33,035 nt of DNA from Candidatus Desulfosporosinus nitrosoreducens (GTDB lineage: Bacteria; Bacillota; Desulfitobacteriia; Desulfitobacteriales; Desulfitobacteriaceae). Where the stretch lies: contig NZ_JAVHUW010000080.1 of NCBI RefSeq assembly GCF_030954495.1, positions 1 to 33,035 on the forward strand. The letters are read 5' to 3'. This document shows positions 7,443-15,100 of this stretch, piece after piece (the first letter of the stretch is position 1; each line of letters opens with the position of its first letter). The notes beneath the pieces are model-generated. The model worked only from the letters and a program-made list of their open reading frames with translations. It searched no databases and was not told where the DNA came from. A program made the position numbers and the translations under genes.

Positions 7443-7545
7443 AGGATGTCCTTACCTATCGGAACTCACCGAACCGGAAAGCTGGAGGGATGTGTCATAT
7501 GAGTATTAGTGGCAGCTAACGGAGCGTTTTTAAGCGCTTTTTTTG
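7443..7545 (+). promoter_or_regulatory. Repeated structured leader, copy B, with terminator-like end
   Basis: Shares with copy A the 20-base core at 7465-7484 plus CCTTACCTA upstream. Here CCG (7474-7476) and AGCTG (7480-7484) can pair with CAGCT (7513-7517) and CGG (7520-7522). The arrangement matches copy A but with different bases in the inner stem, as expected of a conserved RNA fold. A small GCG/CGC stem and seven Ts follow (7524-7544), resembling a weak intrinsic terminator. The methyltransferase gene starts ~85 bases later, so a leader/attenuator role is conceivable; a group II intron fragment is the main alternative. Confidence 0.38.
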
Positions 7546-7628
7546 CTTTCTTATTGCAGGAAAAAGAGGATAATAGTGGAATTAGAACTATATGTGAGTG
7601 TACCGTGAATTATTAAGGGGGATATATT

Positions 7629-8372
7629 TTGAATTGTCCGCATCAAGATGGACCAACCATAAATAAAGATTCAGTTTCATTTAATTCGTATGAAGAAATG
7701 GCTGAATACTATTTTAATTATGTCGATTCAAAACCATTTAATGCTTACTATGAAAGACCCGCAACTATCTCTTTGCTTTCGGATGTCAAAGGGAAGAAGG
7801 TTTTAGATGCTGGTTGTGCAGCAGGTTGGTATACTAAACGGTTATTGGAAAAAGGAGCTAGTGTAATAGCGGTTGATTTTAGTCCAAAGATGGTTGATAT
7901 GACAAAAAACAGAGTTGGGAATGAGGCTGTTGTAATAAGGGCTGATTTAAATGAGCCGCTAAGCTTTATAAAAGACGAGTTTTTAGATGTTGTTTTATCC
8001 TCTTTGACGCTTCATTATCTTAAAAATTGGGATAATGTAATGAGCGAATTTAATAGAATCCTAAAAAGGGCTGGGGAACTTATTTTCTCCGTTCATCATC
8101 CTTTCATGGATTTTACGGTGTTTAACAGAGACAATTACTTTTTAACTGAATTATTGGATGATGAATGGGATACCAATTGCGGAAAAGTGAAAGTACAATT
8201 TTATAGACGGCCATTAAGCAAGATTGTATCATCAGTTATTGACGCAGGATTTATAATAGAAAAACTACTCGAACCGATGCCAATTGAACAATTTAAGATT
8301 GATCAGCCTAACACATATGATAGATTAACAAAGAAGCCTCAATTCTTGTTCATAAAAGCAAGGAAGCAATAA
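7629..8372 (+). CDS. Class I SAM-dependent methyltransferase
   Basis: The 247-residue protein has a Rossmann-type methyltransferase core (Methyltransf_11/25 style). The SAM-binding glycine motif VLDAGCAAG is at residues 58-66, the acidic residue binding the SAM ribose is D83 (AVDFSP), and ADLNEP and LSSLTLHYL form motifs II and III. The C-terminal half (HHPFMDFTVFNRDNYFLTE) probably shapes the acceptor site. The acceptor substrate cannot be read from sequence. Translation starts at TTG 7629, preceded by AAGGGGGAT at a good distance. It is followed 27 bases later by the zinc-ribbon gene, probably in one transcript. Confidence 0.88.
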   Translation: MNCPHQDGPTINKDSVSFNSYEEMAEYYFNYVDSKPFNAYYERPATISLLSDVKGKKVLDAGCAAGWYTKRLLEKGASVIAVDFSPKMVDMTKNRVGNEAVVIRADLNEPLSFIKDEFLDVVLSSLTLHYLKNWDNVMSEFNRILKRAGELIFSVHHPFMDFTVFNRDNYFLTELLDDEWDTNCGKVKVQFYRRPLSKIVSSVIDAGFIIEKLLEPMPIEQFKIDQPNTYDRLTKKPQFLFIKARKQ

Positions 8373-8399
8373 GTTTTGTAAAAATGGGATGGTGATATA

Positions 8400-8660
8400 A
8401 TGCCGGATTTTATTGATGGATTAAAAAGAGGCGCTAAAGCTATAAAAGAGTCATTTGGTCCAAGTCGGTATGAGGTCGCAAATATCAAGGTGACATGCCC
8501 TCATTGCAAGAATGACATTTTTGAAGATGGTTCGGCACAATTAAATACTGCTGGCGCGACTTTTCTAAATCTCGATTGGCTCAATAAGTCAGCTACTATA
8601 CTCATTTGCACAAATTGTGGATTGATTCAGTGGTTTATGGAGTCTCCGGAGAAGATTTAA
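8400..8660 (+). CDS. Small zinc-ribbon protein
   Basis: 86 residues with two CxxC knuckles, C33-x2-C36 (CPHC) and C70-x2-C73 (CTNC), spaced as in a zinc ribbon with an insertion of ~33 residues. The first ~25 residues form a basic amphipathic helix (FIDGLKRGAKAIKESF). There is no catalytic motif. The family is similar to small DNA-binding-annotated zinc-ribbon proteins of Firmicutes, but the role is unknown. GGTGATATA precedes the ATG at 8400. It is probably cotranscribed with the methyltransferase. Confidence 0.7.
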   Translation: MPDFIDGLKRGAKAIKESFGPSRYEVANIKVTCPHCKNDIFEDGSAQLNTAGATFLNLDWLNKSATILICTNCGLIQWFMESPEKI

Positions 8661-8662
8661 TG

Positions 8663-8710
8663 ATCGTCATCTCACCCCCTGAAGAGGTGGGAGTCTTCTC
8701 GCTTTACGAT
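8663..8710. repeat. Nested hairpin after the zinc-ribbon gene
   Basis: ATCGT (8663-8667) pairs with ACGAT (8706-8710), enclosing CTC-ACC against GGT-GGGAG. The inner text GGTGGGAGTCTTCTCGCTTTACG resembles noncoding ends of IS605/TnpB-type elements, but no transposase is present. It may simply act as a terminator for the two genes before it. Confidence 0.35.
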
Positions 8711-8819
8711 GATAAAAACTTACAGTGGGGCCTCACGGGGCGGAGGTCTTGAATGACCGGATAAAGGAGAAAAGTGACCGATAAAGATGGAGCACAAGAG
8801 TTTAAAAAGGAATTAACGT

Positions 8820-8933
8820 ATGTGTTTAAGTTTGAAAAAAGCCCAAGAAGCGGGTAACTCAATTTATAGCTGGGATTTCTCCAGTAATAAGGGAAATAAC
8901 GATAAAATTAGGGAGTTGCTCCGATTAAGTTGA
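8820..8933 (+). CDS. Candidate 37-residue protein
   Basis: ATG at 8820 preceded by AAAAAGGA with eight bases between. The product starts MCLSLKKAQEAGNSIYSWDF and ends KIRELLRLS. It sits directly before the 135-residue gene at 8952, leaving room for that gene's ribosome binding site. No family is recognised and the support is only the start signal and position. A separate 27-codon frame from GTG 8774, behind AAAGGAG, overlaps it and is less convincing. Confidence 0.25.
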   Translation: MCLSLKKAQEAGNSIYSWDFSSNKGNNDKIRELLRLS

Positions 8934-8951
8934 AAGGGGTATTGATAAAAT

Positions 8952-9359
8952 ATGATTATTGATCCGAAAAGAATTAGCGACCTTGAACAGGAGCTTGGAA
9001 AAATTGATACCAATGAGTTATTAATAAGTCTTGTTTATGTGCTTGGTAATAAACATTCTTTCAGGAATAGATTCTTCTTTGCACTGATGTATGGAATATC
9101 ATTTGAAGAATTAACAGCTATGTATAATCTAATAAACGATAAAAAGAATGGTGACTTAGAGGAATTAGTAAGAACTTTCAATAATAATTTTCCGGATTAT
9201 AAAGATAAAATATTTGAACTTGTGGCGTGTTATGAAGAAGAAGGGATACTTACTGAGTTTTGTGATAGATTTTATGATCATTTTGGTAAGTCTCTTGTGG
9301 GTTATACCATTAAGAATATAAATGAATTATTTCCACAAATAAAAATCAAGAAGGATTAA
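8952..9359 (+). CDS. Hypothetical protein, 135 residues, all-helical character
   Basis: Starts MIIDPKRISDLEQELGKIDT and ends LFPQIKIKKD. It is A+T-rich and rich in Asn, Lys, Phe and Glu, with no signal peptide or membrane span; the pattern suggests several amphipathic helices (ISLVYVLGNKHSFRNRFFFAL, then ELVACYEEEGILTEFCDRFYDHF). I do not recognise a family. AAAGGGG lies ~11 bases upstream of the ATG. Its composition differs strongly from the G+C-richer molybdenum cassette that follows, which fits separate acquisition. A hairpin with a T-tract just after it (about 9399-9424) may end its transcript. Confidence 0.6.
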   Translation: MIIDPKRISDLEQELGKIDTNELLISLVYVLGNKHSFRNRFFFALMYGISFEELTAMYNLINDKKNGDLEELVRTFNNNFPDYKDKIFELVACYEEEGILTEFCDRFYDHFGKSLVGYTIKNINELFPQIKIKKD

Positions 9360-9398
9360 TCTGTACTCTTCAAAAATATCATCGGGTTGCTTTGAGGC

Positions 9399-9424
9399 GA
9401 AAGGATCTTTCACGTCTTTTTTTT
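9399..9424 (+). terminator. Probable intrinsic terminator
   Basis: GAAAG-gat-CTTTC is followed shortly by ACG and a run of eight Ts in the next bases. It is positioned 40 bases after the 135-residue gene and before the riboswitch transcript. The stem is short, so confidence is moderate. Confidence 0.45.
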
Positions 9425-9604
9425 GCAAAAGATAAACGGGGTTGCCGCCTATTGTTGGGTAAGCACAACAATTCAGAAAAAACTAAAAGTATTTTTGTTT
9501 CCTGTTGTGTTTTATTGGGTTGCGTTATAAAATAATTGCAAAAGTTTATGATGTATGGTGTTTATATAGGTTTATGTTACATAGTGATTACAAACAACAT
9601 AGTT

Positions 9605-9720
9605 GCTCCAAGCCGGGATAGTCCTAAAGGTTTCGCCCAAGGACACCGGCCAGAACAGATAATGTTCTCAGGGTATGTTTGGAAACGAATATGCCTTCCG
9701 ACTTTGAAAAGGAGTGAACG
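9605..9720 (+). ncRNA. Moco-type (molybdenum/tungsten cofactor) riboswitch
   Basis: A closing stem CTCC (9608-9611)/GGAG (9711-9714) surrounds the pieces I associate with the MOCO RNA motif: AGCCGG pairing with CCGGC, a GTCCT/AGGAC arm ending ACACCGGCC, a GAACA/TGTTC hairpin, and the strongly conserved-looking CAGGGTAT arm with a GGAAAC loop pairing back to ATGCCTT. MOCO motif RNAs control Moco synthesis and molybdate transport genes, and the next genes are a MoeA homologue and an oxyanion-type ABC importer, which fits. A perfect terminator follows within 25 bases, so ligand binding probably stops transcription. The assignment is from remembered consensus and layout, not a covariance search. 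Confidence 0.82.
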
Positions 9721-9740
9721 TGGGGGTTTATTTCGTATGA

Positions 9741-9780
9741 AAAAAAACTTCACTGCTTTTCAGTGAAGTTTTTTTGTTTT
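9741..9780 (+). terminator. Expression-platform terminator of the Moco-type riboswitch
   Basis: ACTTCACTG-ctttt-CAGTGAAGT followed by seven or more Ts; the A-run before the stem can extend the pairing, making it nearly symmetrical. It lies between the riboswitch and the MoeA gene, so it should control read-through into the cassette. No obvious alternative pairing with the aptamer was worked out. Confidence 0.85.
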
Positions 9781-9936
9781 TAAAAGAGTAGGTTCTGTAG
9801 CATTATTCTTATCGCCCCTCAGTTCAACGCCTTCAATTCCAATGGCCCGTCCTCCTGATTTTTGAACTCATACCATAAACACAGCATAACACAAAGGGCA
9901 TAGCACTTTGCGTCAGAAAGGGGTTTCAAGTTTTTT

Positions 9937-11232
9937 ATGGAAAAAAGTGTAATCATACCACCCAAGCCCTGCACAGAGGTATGCAACGACTGCTCCTGTC
10001 ATTGCGTAAAAAAGATCGTCCCTGTACCCACGGTAGACGAAGCACTGGGACTTTGGCTGGAAAAAATGCCCCTGCGCGAAGAGAAGGCGGAGCACATTCC
10101 TCTGGCGCAAGGACTAGGCCGGGTGCTGGCGGAAGATGTTTGCGCTAAAGTTGGTGTACCAGTGGCCACTTGCGCCACGCATGATGGTATTGCGATCCAT
10201 TTTGAAAAGAGCAAAGCCGCCTTTGAGAGGGGAACGCGAATTTTACAGCCCGGGGATTTTCACCACTGCCCTATGGGGGCCGCCATACCGGAGCAATTTG
10301 ACTCCATTGTCCATGCGGAGCAGTGCAAAATCAACTCCGACGGAACGGCCACCCTGCTGGAACTTCCGGTGCAGTACCAAAGTGTTAAAATCAAAGGTAC
10401 GTACGTGGGGCAGGGGGAACAACTGGCCGGCGCCGGCGAAAAGCTATCCCCCTCTCATCTTGCCCTCATGCAGTACACCGGCCACACCACGGTATCCGTG
10501 AAACGCCAGCCTAAAATTTCCATTATTCCGATAGGGGATGATTTAGTGCCGCCGGGCACCGTACCTCTGGCGGGTCAGTACATTGAGTGTGACAGCGTCT
10601 ACATCCAATCCATCGCTGCTCAGTGCGGTGCCCAAAGCACTGTTTTTCCCATTGTGGCCGATCGGGGAGAAGCCATCGAGGCGTCCATCCAAAAGGCGCT
10701 TCCAGGCTGCGACATTTTGGTGGTAATTGGGGGCGTTGGTAAAGGGGAAGTCAACTACGAGGATTACACTCTTGGGGTCGTACGGAAAATGGGACAAATT
10801 GCCTGTCATGGGGTGCAGCTTAGTCCCGGGGGCAAAAATATGCTGTTGGCGCAAATTGATGGGAAACCGCTGCTCGGCATTCCCGGCCCGCCTCACGCTG
10901 CCATCATTATGACGGAATATTTCCTGCCGCCGGTTATTGAATGGTACATGGGTTGCCTTTTGTATGAACGGCCAGTGATACAGGCGGTTTTGGAGCAGGA
11001 TTTTCCCGCGCGGGGCGGTGGAACCAGTATTTGGGAGCCACGCGTTCATGTGCGCGAGACTCCCGGCGGATACACAGCACGGCTGGTAGGATATATGGGC
11101 GAGACTGTTGAAAACTTCATCGGGGCCAATGCCTCGGTTTCCGTTACAGGCGATAGGGATCAGTACCGGAAAGGCAAGAGCATCAAGGCCAAATTACTTG
11201 TGAACGAGCGGACGATCACCTCTAATACTTAG
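9937..11232 (+). CDS. Divergent MoeA-like molybdopterin molybdenumtransferase with Cys-rich N-terminus
   Basis: MoeA proteins insert molybdate (or tungstate) into adenylylated molybdopterin in the cytoplasm. The 431 residues keep the family plan: THDGIAI at 81-87 (canonical DGYA), GDDLVPPG at 200-207 (canonical GDEL), GGVGKGEVNYED at 265-276 (canonical GGVSVGxxD), LSPGGK at 295-300 (KPGKP) and GIPGPPHA at 314-321 (GLPGNPVS). Several of these differ from the standard residues. An extra N-terminal segment carries five cysteines (C12, C16, C19, C21, C23), which may bind metal. The gene follows the Moco-type riboswitch and terminator and precedes a FecCD-type importer. It could be a tungsten-specific or metal-sensing paralogue rather than the housekeeping enzyme. 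Confidence 0.85.
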   Translation: MEKSVIIPPKPCTEVCNDCSCHCVKKIVPVPTVDEALGLWLEKMPLREEKAEHIPLAQGLGRVLAEDVCAKVGVPVATCATHDGIAIHFEKSKAAFERGTRILQPGDFHHCPMGAAIPEQFDSIVHAEQCKINSDGTATLLELPVQYQSVKIKGTYVGQGEQLAGAGEKLSPSHLALMQYTGHTTVSVKRQPKISIIPIGDDLVPPGTVPLAGQYIECDSVYIQSIAAQCGAQSTVFPIVADRGEAIEASIQKALPGCDILVVIGGVGKGEVNYEDYTLGVVRKMGQIACHGVQLSPGGKNMLLAQIDGKPLLGIPGPPHAAIIMTEYFLPPVIEWYMGCLLYERPVIQAVLEQDFPARGGGTSIWEPRVHVRETPGGYTARLVGYMGETVENFIGANASVSVTGDRDQYRKGKSIKAKLLVNERTITSNT

Positions 11233-11354
11233 TGATTTGCCACAAAACTATTTCTTAAAAAAATCACCATTTAGCTGAGGAAAGTGATAAATAATGATGA
11301 GATCTTTACCGGCGAAACGTTAAATAGCATTAGAAGTTTGAAGGAGAAATTAGA

Positions 11355-12392
11355 TTGATAGGTAAGCCTGTGGAGCTGAAAAAGCATGCCAAGCAACCGC
11401 TGATTTTACTGGGTATGGGCGTCATCTTATTCTTTATTATTGTGGTTTCCTTTACTTTAGGCCGGTATACCTTGAGCCTCCGGGAAGTCATCACCACTTT
11501 TTTTTCTCCCATCACCGGGTCGCCGGTCGATGTGACCTTAAAAAACGTGGTTTTTCAGGCGCGGTTGCCGCGTATTCTGATAGCTACGCTGATAGGCAGC
11601 GGGCTGTCTGTAGCCGGCGCTGCCTATCAGGGCATCTTCCGCAACCCGATGGTGTCGCCGGATCTGCTGGGAGCCTCGGCCGGAGCGGGTTTCGGCGCGG
11701 CAGTTGCCATCCTGTTTTCCTTCAGCTATTTTGAAATTCAAGTCACCTCATTTTTCTTCGGCATCATCGCAGTGTTTTTGTCTTTCGGCATTTCTTCCGT
11801 CATCAGCCGCGACAGCAACAACGTCCTGTCGCTGGTCCTGACCGGAATGGTCGTCAGTTCACTGTTCCAGGCCTTTATTTCCCTGATTAAGTACTTGGCC
11901 GATCCCAATAATACCTTGCCTGCTATTACCTTTTGGCTGATGGGCGGCCTTTCTTCCGTCGTTGTTTCGAAAATCCCGCTGCTTTTAATTCCGGTTCTCA
12001 TTGGCGGAATTCCGCTGTTTTTGTTGCGCTGGCGGATAAATACCCTGTCCTTTGGCGATGAGGAAGCCCGGATGTTGGGGATCAACCCGAAACGCCTGCG
12101 GATTATCATCATCCTATGCGCCACAATGATCACGGCAGCCTGTGTCGCTACCGGCGGCATGATTAGCTGGGTCGGCCTGATTATCCCCCATTTGGCGCGA
12201 ATGATTGTCGGCCCTAATTATAAGCGCCTGATTCCGGCATCCTGTCTGCTGGGGGGCGCTTTTCTGCTCGTGGTGGACGACATCGCCCGCAGCCTGATTA
12301 CCTCGGAAATTCCCCTGAGTATTTTGACCTCGGTCATTGGCGCCCCGTTCTTTCTCTATCTTCTGCTGCGGGGGAGGAAAGGATGGCTATGA
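11355..12392 (+). CDS. FecCD-family permease, likely molybdate/tungstate (Mol-type) importer
   Basis: This 345-residue integral membrane subunit of a type II (BtuC-like) ABC importer opens with a long span, LILLGMGVILFFIIVVSFTLG. The family signatures follow: PRILIATLIGSGLSVAGAAYQGIFRNPMVSPDLLG (quoted here in parts: RLPRILIATL, GAAYQGIFRNP, SPDLLGASAGAGFG), and later GGMISWVGLIIPHLAR, the loop contacting the ATPase. About ten helices are expected. TTG at 11355 is the start, with AAGGAGA eight bases before it. FecCD permeases usually carry siderophores, heme or cobalamin, but the MolBCA group carries molybdate and tungstate, which the riboswitch and MoeA context favours here. Confidence 0.87.
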   Translation: MIGKPVELKKHAKQPLILLGMGVILFFIIVVSFTLGRYTLSLREVITTFFSPITGSPVDVTLKNVVFQARLPRILIATLIGSGLSVAGAAYQGIFRNPMVSPDLLGASAGAGFGAAVAILFSFSYFEIQVTSFFFGIIAVFLSFGISSVISRDSNNVLSLVLTGMVVSSLFQAFISLIKYLADPNNTLPAITFWLMGGLSSVVVSKIPLLLIPVLIGGIPLFLLRWRINTLSFGDEEARMLGINPKRLRIIIILCATMITAACVATGGMISWVGLIIPHLARMIVGPNYKRLIPASCLLGGAFLLVVDDIARSLITSEIPLSILTSVIGAPFFLYLLLRGRKGWL

Positions 12393-13174
12393 TGTTAGAA
12401 GTGAAAAACGTATCCTGCGGCTATGGTCAAAAGCACGTGCTGGAAAATGTCAGCTTCTCGGCGGACAGCGGCCAGATCTTATGCCTGCTCGGACCGAACG
12501 GGGTCGGCAAAACAACGCTGTTCAAAGCGATCCTGGGCATCATCAAGCTTCAGTCCGGACGGATATTGCTGGACGGGCGGCCGCAGGACAAGTTGTCTAT
12601 CAGCGATATCGCCCGGCTGGCAGCCTATGTTCCCCAGTATCATACGCCCCCGTTTCCTTTCTCGGTCCGGGAGGTGGTGTCAACCGGCAGAACGGCGCAT
12701 ATCGGACGCTTTTCCTCTCCGGGAAAACGGGATGAGGCCATCGTGGATCAGGCCCTGGAATCGCTGCATATCACTGATCTGGCCGATCAGATCTATACCC
12801 GGATCAGCGGCGGGGAGCGGCAAATGGTGATGATTGCCCGCGCGCTGGCCCAGCAGCCCAAGATCATGGTTTTGGATGAACCCACCTCTAACCTGGATTT
12901 CGGCAATCAAATCAAGGTGCTGGAAGAGATCAAACGCTTGGCCGGGCAAGGACTTTGCATTGTGATGACCACCCATTTTCCCAATCATGCCTTTATTTGC
13001 AACGCCACGGTCTTATTGCTCCAACGGAACCGGGAAATCCAGATTGGCAGCAGCGACGAAATCATTACCGAACAAAATATCAAGGATGCCTACGGGGTTG
13101 ATTCGCGCATCACTTCTGTCTTGGATAACCGGGGCAATTCGGTCAAAGACTGCGTCCCCTTGGCCAATGCCTAG
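12383..13174 (+). CDS. ABC importer ATPase (FecE/BtuD/MolC-like)
   Basis: 263-residue ATPase: Walker A GPNGVGKTT at 37-45, Q-loop glutamine in VPQY (Q85), signature ISGGERQ at 141-147, Walker B IMVLDEP at 161-167 and switch histidine in TTHFP (H198). The order and spacing match the FecE/BtuD branch serving type II importers. It overlaps the permease stop by 10 bases (ATG 12383 behind GGGGAGGAAAGG; ATG 12389 is an alternative that overlaps by four). It forms the energy-coupling subunit of the permease encoded just upstream, with the substrate-binding lipoprotein 56 bases downstream. Confidence 0.9.
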   Translation: MAMMLEVKNVSCGYGQKHVLENVSFSADSGQILCLLGPNGVGKTTLFKAILGIIKLQSGRILLDGRPQDKLSISDIARLAAYVPQYHTPPFPFSVREVVSTGRTAHIGRFSSPGKRDEAIVDQALESLHITDLADQIYTRISGGERQMVMIARALAQQPKIMVLDEPTSNLDFGNQIKVLEEIKRLAGQGLCIVMTTHFPNHAFICNATVLLLQRNREIQIGSSDEIITEQNIKDAYGVDSRITSVLDNRGNSVKDCVPLANA

Positions 13175-13230
13175 AATGAGAGCTTGAACAGGTTTGTTTT
13201 TCCATCAAGTAAAAGCGAGGAGATTGAACA

Positions 13231-14292
13231 ATGAAAATAACCAAGAGAAAATTCACCGTCGTCCTGGTGCTCTGTGTGTGTCTGCTGCTCTCCCTGGTGG
13301 CCGGATGCGGCGAGACCGCCAAGACAACTTCCCAGGGCGCTCCGGCGGCGACGCGGACGGTGATCGACAGTTTCGGCCGCGAGGTAAAATTGCCGGCTGA
13401 GATCAAAAGTGTCGCACTGACCAGTTCTTTCCCGGTTTATTTAAGCTTTGTTTCGGCCTTCGGGGAACAGGGCAAGGTGTGTAACGGTTTACCCGCCGGT
13501 TTTGACCCGAAAACTTATAAATTCGATTTTGTGTTTGCCCCGCAGGTTAAAGAGGCTCCGACAGTGATGAGCAATGCCAGCGGCGATGTCAATGCGGAGC
13601 AATTGATGGCCTTGAAACCGGACGTGTGTTTTGTCAGTTCCGAGGATATGGCTAAGGTTCTGGCTGATAAGGGGCTGACCGTCGTCGGCATCAAGCTGAC
13701 GGATTTTAATTCCTTCCGTGATATTTACAGAATTATGGGCGAGGTGTTCAACAAGCAGGATGTGGCCGCGCAATACCTGAAATACCTGGATGACACGCTT
13801 AAACTGGTTCAGGACAGAGTTGCCGCGATACCACAGGACAAGAGAACCCGGGTCCTGTATTTTGACAAAGCACGGATGTTGAGGCCCAATACGGTCAGCG
13901 AGTGGTGGATTCCGGCCGCCGGCGGTATTAGCTGCACGGCGGATCAGGCGACCCTGTCACAGGTTGGGATGGATATGGAGGCCGTGTGGAAGGCCAATCC
14001 CGACGTTATCGTCGAAATGCTCGCCACCAACGTACCTGCGATCTACGCTGACCCGCTGTGGGCTAATGTGAAAGCGGTAAAAAATAAGCAGGTCTTTAAC
14101 ACGCCGGTTGGCTGCCATCTCATGGGCAACTGGACCTCCGAACAGCCTCTGCTCATTTTGTGGGCTGCCCAAAAATTCTATCCGGATAAGTTTGCCGACA
14201 TTAATCTGGTTCAGCGTTTCGGTGATTTTTATCGCACCTTCTACCATGTGAATTTGACCGAAGAGCAGATTAAGGATATTATTGCCGGCTAA
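13231..14292 (+). CDS. Substrate-binding lipoprotein of the Mol/Fec-type importer
   Basis: 353 residues with a lipoprotein signal: basic MKITKRK, a hydrophobic stretch, and lipobox LVAGC with the modified cysteine at C26, so it is anchored outside the membrane. The mature part is a Periplasmic_binding_2 (TroA-like, single-helix-linked) domain beginning TVIDSFGREVKLP, the usual opening strand of FecB/BtuF proteins, followed by EQLMALKPDVCFVSS and NPDVIVEML. Ligand identity cannot be read directly; the riboswitch-MoeA context favours molybdate or tungstate over an iron chelate. AGCGAGGAG precedes the ATG. It is the last gene of the cassette, with a terminator at 14472. Confidence 0.88.
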   Translation: MKITKRKFTVVLVLCVCLLLSLVAGCGETAKTTSQGAPAATRTVIDSFGREVKLPAEIKSVALTSSFPVYLSFVSAFGEQGKVCNGLPAGFDPKTYKFDFVFAPQVKEAPTVMSNASGDVNAEQLMALKPDVCFVSSEDMAKVLADKGLTVVGIKLTDFNSFRDIYRIMGEVFNKQDVAAQYLKYLDDTLKLVQDRVAAIPQDKRTRVLYFDKARMLRPNTVSEWWIPAAGGISCTADQATLSQVGMDMEAVWKANPDVIVEMLATNVPAIYADPLWANVKAVKNKQVFNTPVGCHLMGNWTSEQPLLILWAAQKFYPDKFADINLVQRFGDFYRTFYHVNLTEEQIKDIIAG

Positions 14293-14325
14293 TGGTGGGG
14301 GTAAAGTCAGGTGCCAAGGGATTGA

Positions 14326-14454
14326 GGGCGCAAACTTTTAAAGGACAGTATAATTATTTCCGGTGCAGCTCGGATAGCAACGAATAATGTTACAAATGGA
14401 ACAGACAACAAACCGGCGGAATATGCACTTGATGTCTTGCAATTGCTCAGGTAA
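14326..14454 (+). pseudogene. Possible 3' remnant of an unknown gene
   Basis: An open 42-codon frame with protein-like text (KDSIIISGAARIATNNVTNG, then PAEYALDVLQLLR) ends at TAA and is closed upstream by TGA with no start codon or ribosome binding site. It may be a leftover C-terminus. No family recognised. Confidence 0.2.
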
Positions 14455-14471
14455 TTATTATAGTGATTATA

Positions 14472-14500
14472 GAGACTCTGGATATTCCAGGGTTTCTTTT
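14472..14500 (+). terminator. Terminator after the substrate-binding protein gene
   Basis: CTCTGGA-tat-TCCAGGG (one G-T pair), extended by flanking pairs, then TTTCTTTT. It lies ~180 bases after the lipoprotein gene and before DUF488, so it probably ends the metal-uptake transcript. Confidence 0.6.
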
Positions 14501-14661
14501 CACATCAGGGATAATCTTACGCGGCTGGCATCTTGAGAGCGCGATTCTGAGGCATCATTGTGGTCAAAGAGATGAACACTAGGACCCAGCCACAATATAT
14601 TGGGGTATAATGTCATTAGCATAGCAGTTTCACAGTGGAAGATAGCGAGGTGAGGATTTAT

Positions 14662-15030
14662 ATGGTTCTGCAAATAAAAAGGATTTATGATTCTTTTCAG
14701 GAAAGTGATGGAACACGTTTGCTAGTGGACCGCCTGTGGCCGCGGGGGATTTCCAAAGGAAACGCGCACCTGGACGGATGGGTGAAAGAGCTCGCCCCCA
14801 GCCATCAGCTTCGGAGATGGTTTGGGCATAAAGCGGAAAACTTTGAGAAATTCGCCATGCTTTATCGGGCTGAACTGGATACTGCTGCCGAGGCACAAGC
14901 AGCCGCCCGGCAGGTCATTCTTCAAAGCAAAGAAAATATGGTTACCTTGTTGTATGGGGCCAAAAACCCCCAAGTTAACCATGCTATTATCTTAAAGGAA
15001 TATCTGGAATCTAAAGTTTTATCCGTATGA
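14662..15030 (+). CDS. DUF488 family protein
   Basis: 122 residues from ATG 14662, behind AGGTGAGG. It matches DUF488 throughout: IKRIYD, then RLLVDRLWPRGISK (residues ~19-32), DGWVKELAPS, LRRWFGH, and YRAEL, followed by VTLLYGAKNPQVNHAIILKEYL. DUF488 proteins are small cytoplasmic proteins of unknown biochemical role; conserved Arg, Asp and His residues suggest a ligand or metal site. A frame extension to GTG 14635 lacks a ribosome binding site. It stands alone, though the plus-strand MFS gene follows 55-70 bases later. Confidence 0.9.
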   Translation: MVLQIKRIYDSFQESDGTRLLVDRLWPRGISKGNAHLDGWVKELAPSHQLRRWFGHKAENFEKFAMLYRAELDTAAEAQAAARQVILQSKENMVTLLYGAKNPQVNHAIILKEYLESKVLSV

Positions 15031-15100
15031 ACGAAATTGAATCGGCCCTAGCCCTCCATGGATTAGTCGAGACATATCAACAGATATGGAGAAAAAACTA

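Noticed and set aside
9536..9766. 76-codon plus-strand frame across the riboswitch
   Set aside because: It runs through the aptamer and terminator, lacks a start signal, and its text is explained by RNA structure.
11355..14292. Calling the FecCD-type importer a siderophore or cobalamin system
   Set aside because: The domains alone allow it, but there is no Fur box, siderophore or cobalamin gene, while the Moco-type riboswitch and MoeA directly upstream point to molybdate/tungstate.
14326..14454. A real small gene between the lipoprotein gene and DUF488
   Set aside because: No start codon or ribosome binding site in the 42-codon frame; kept only as a possible remnant.
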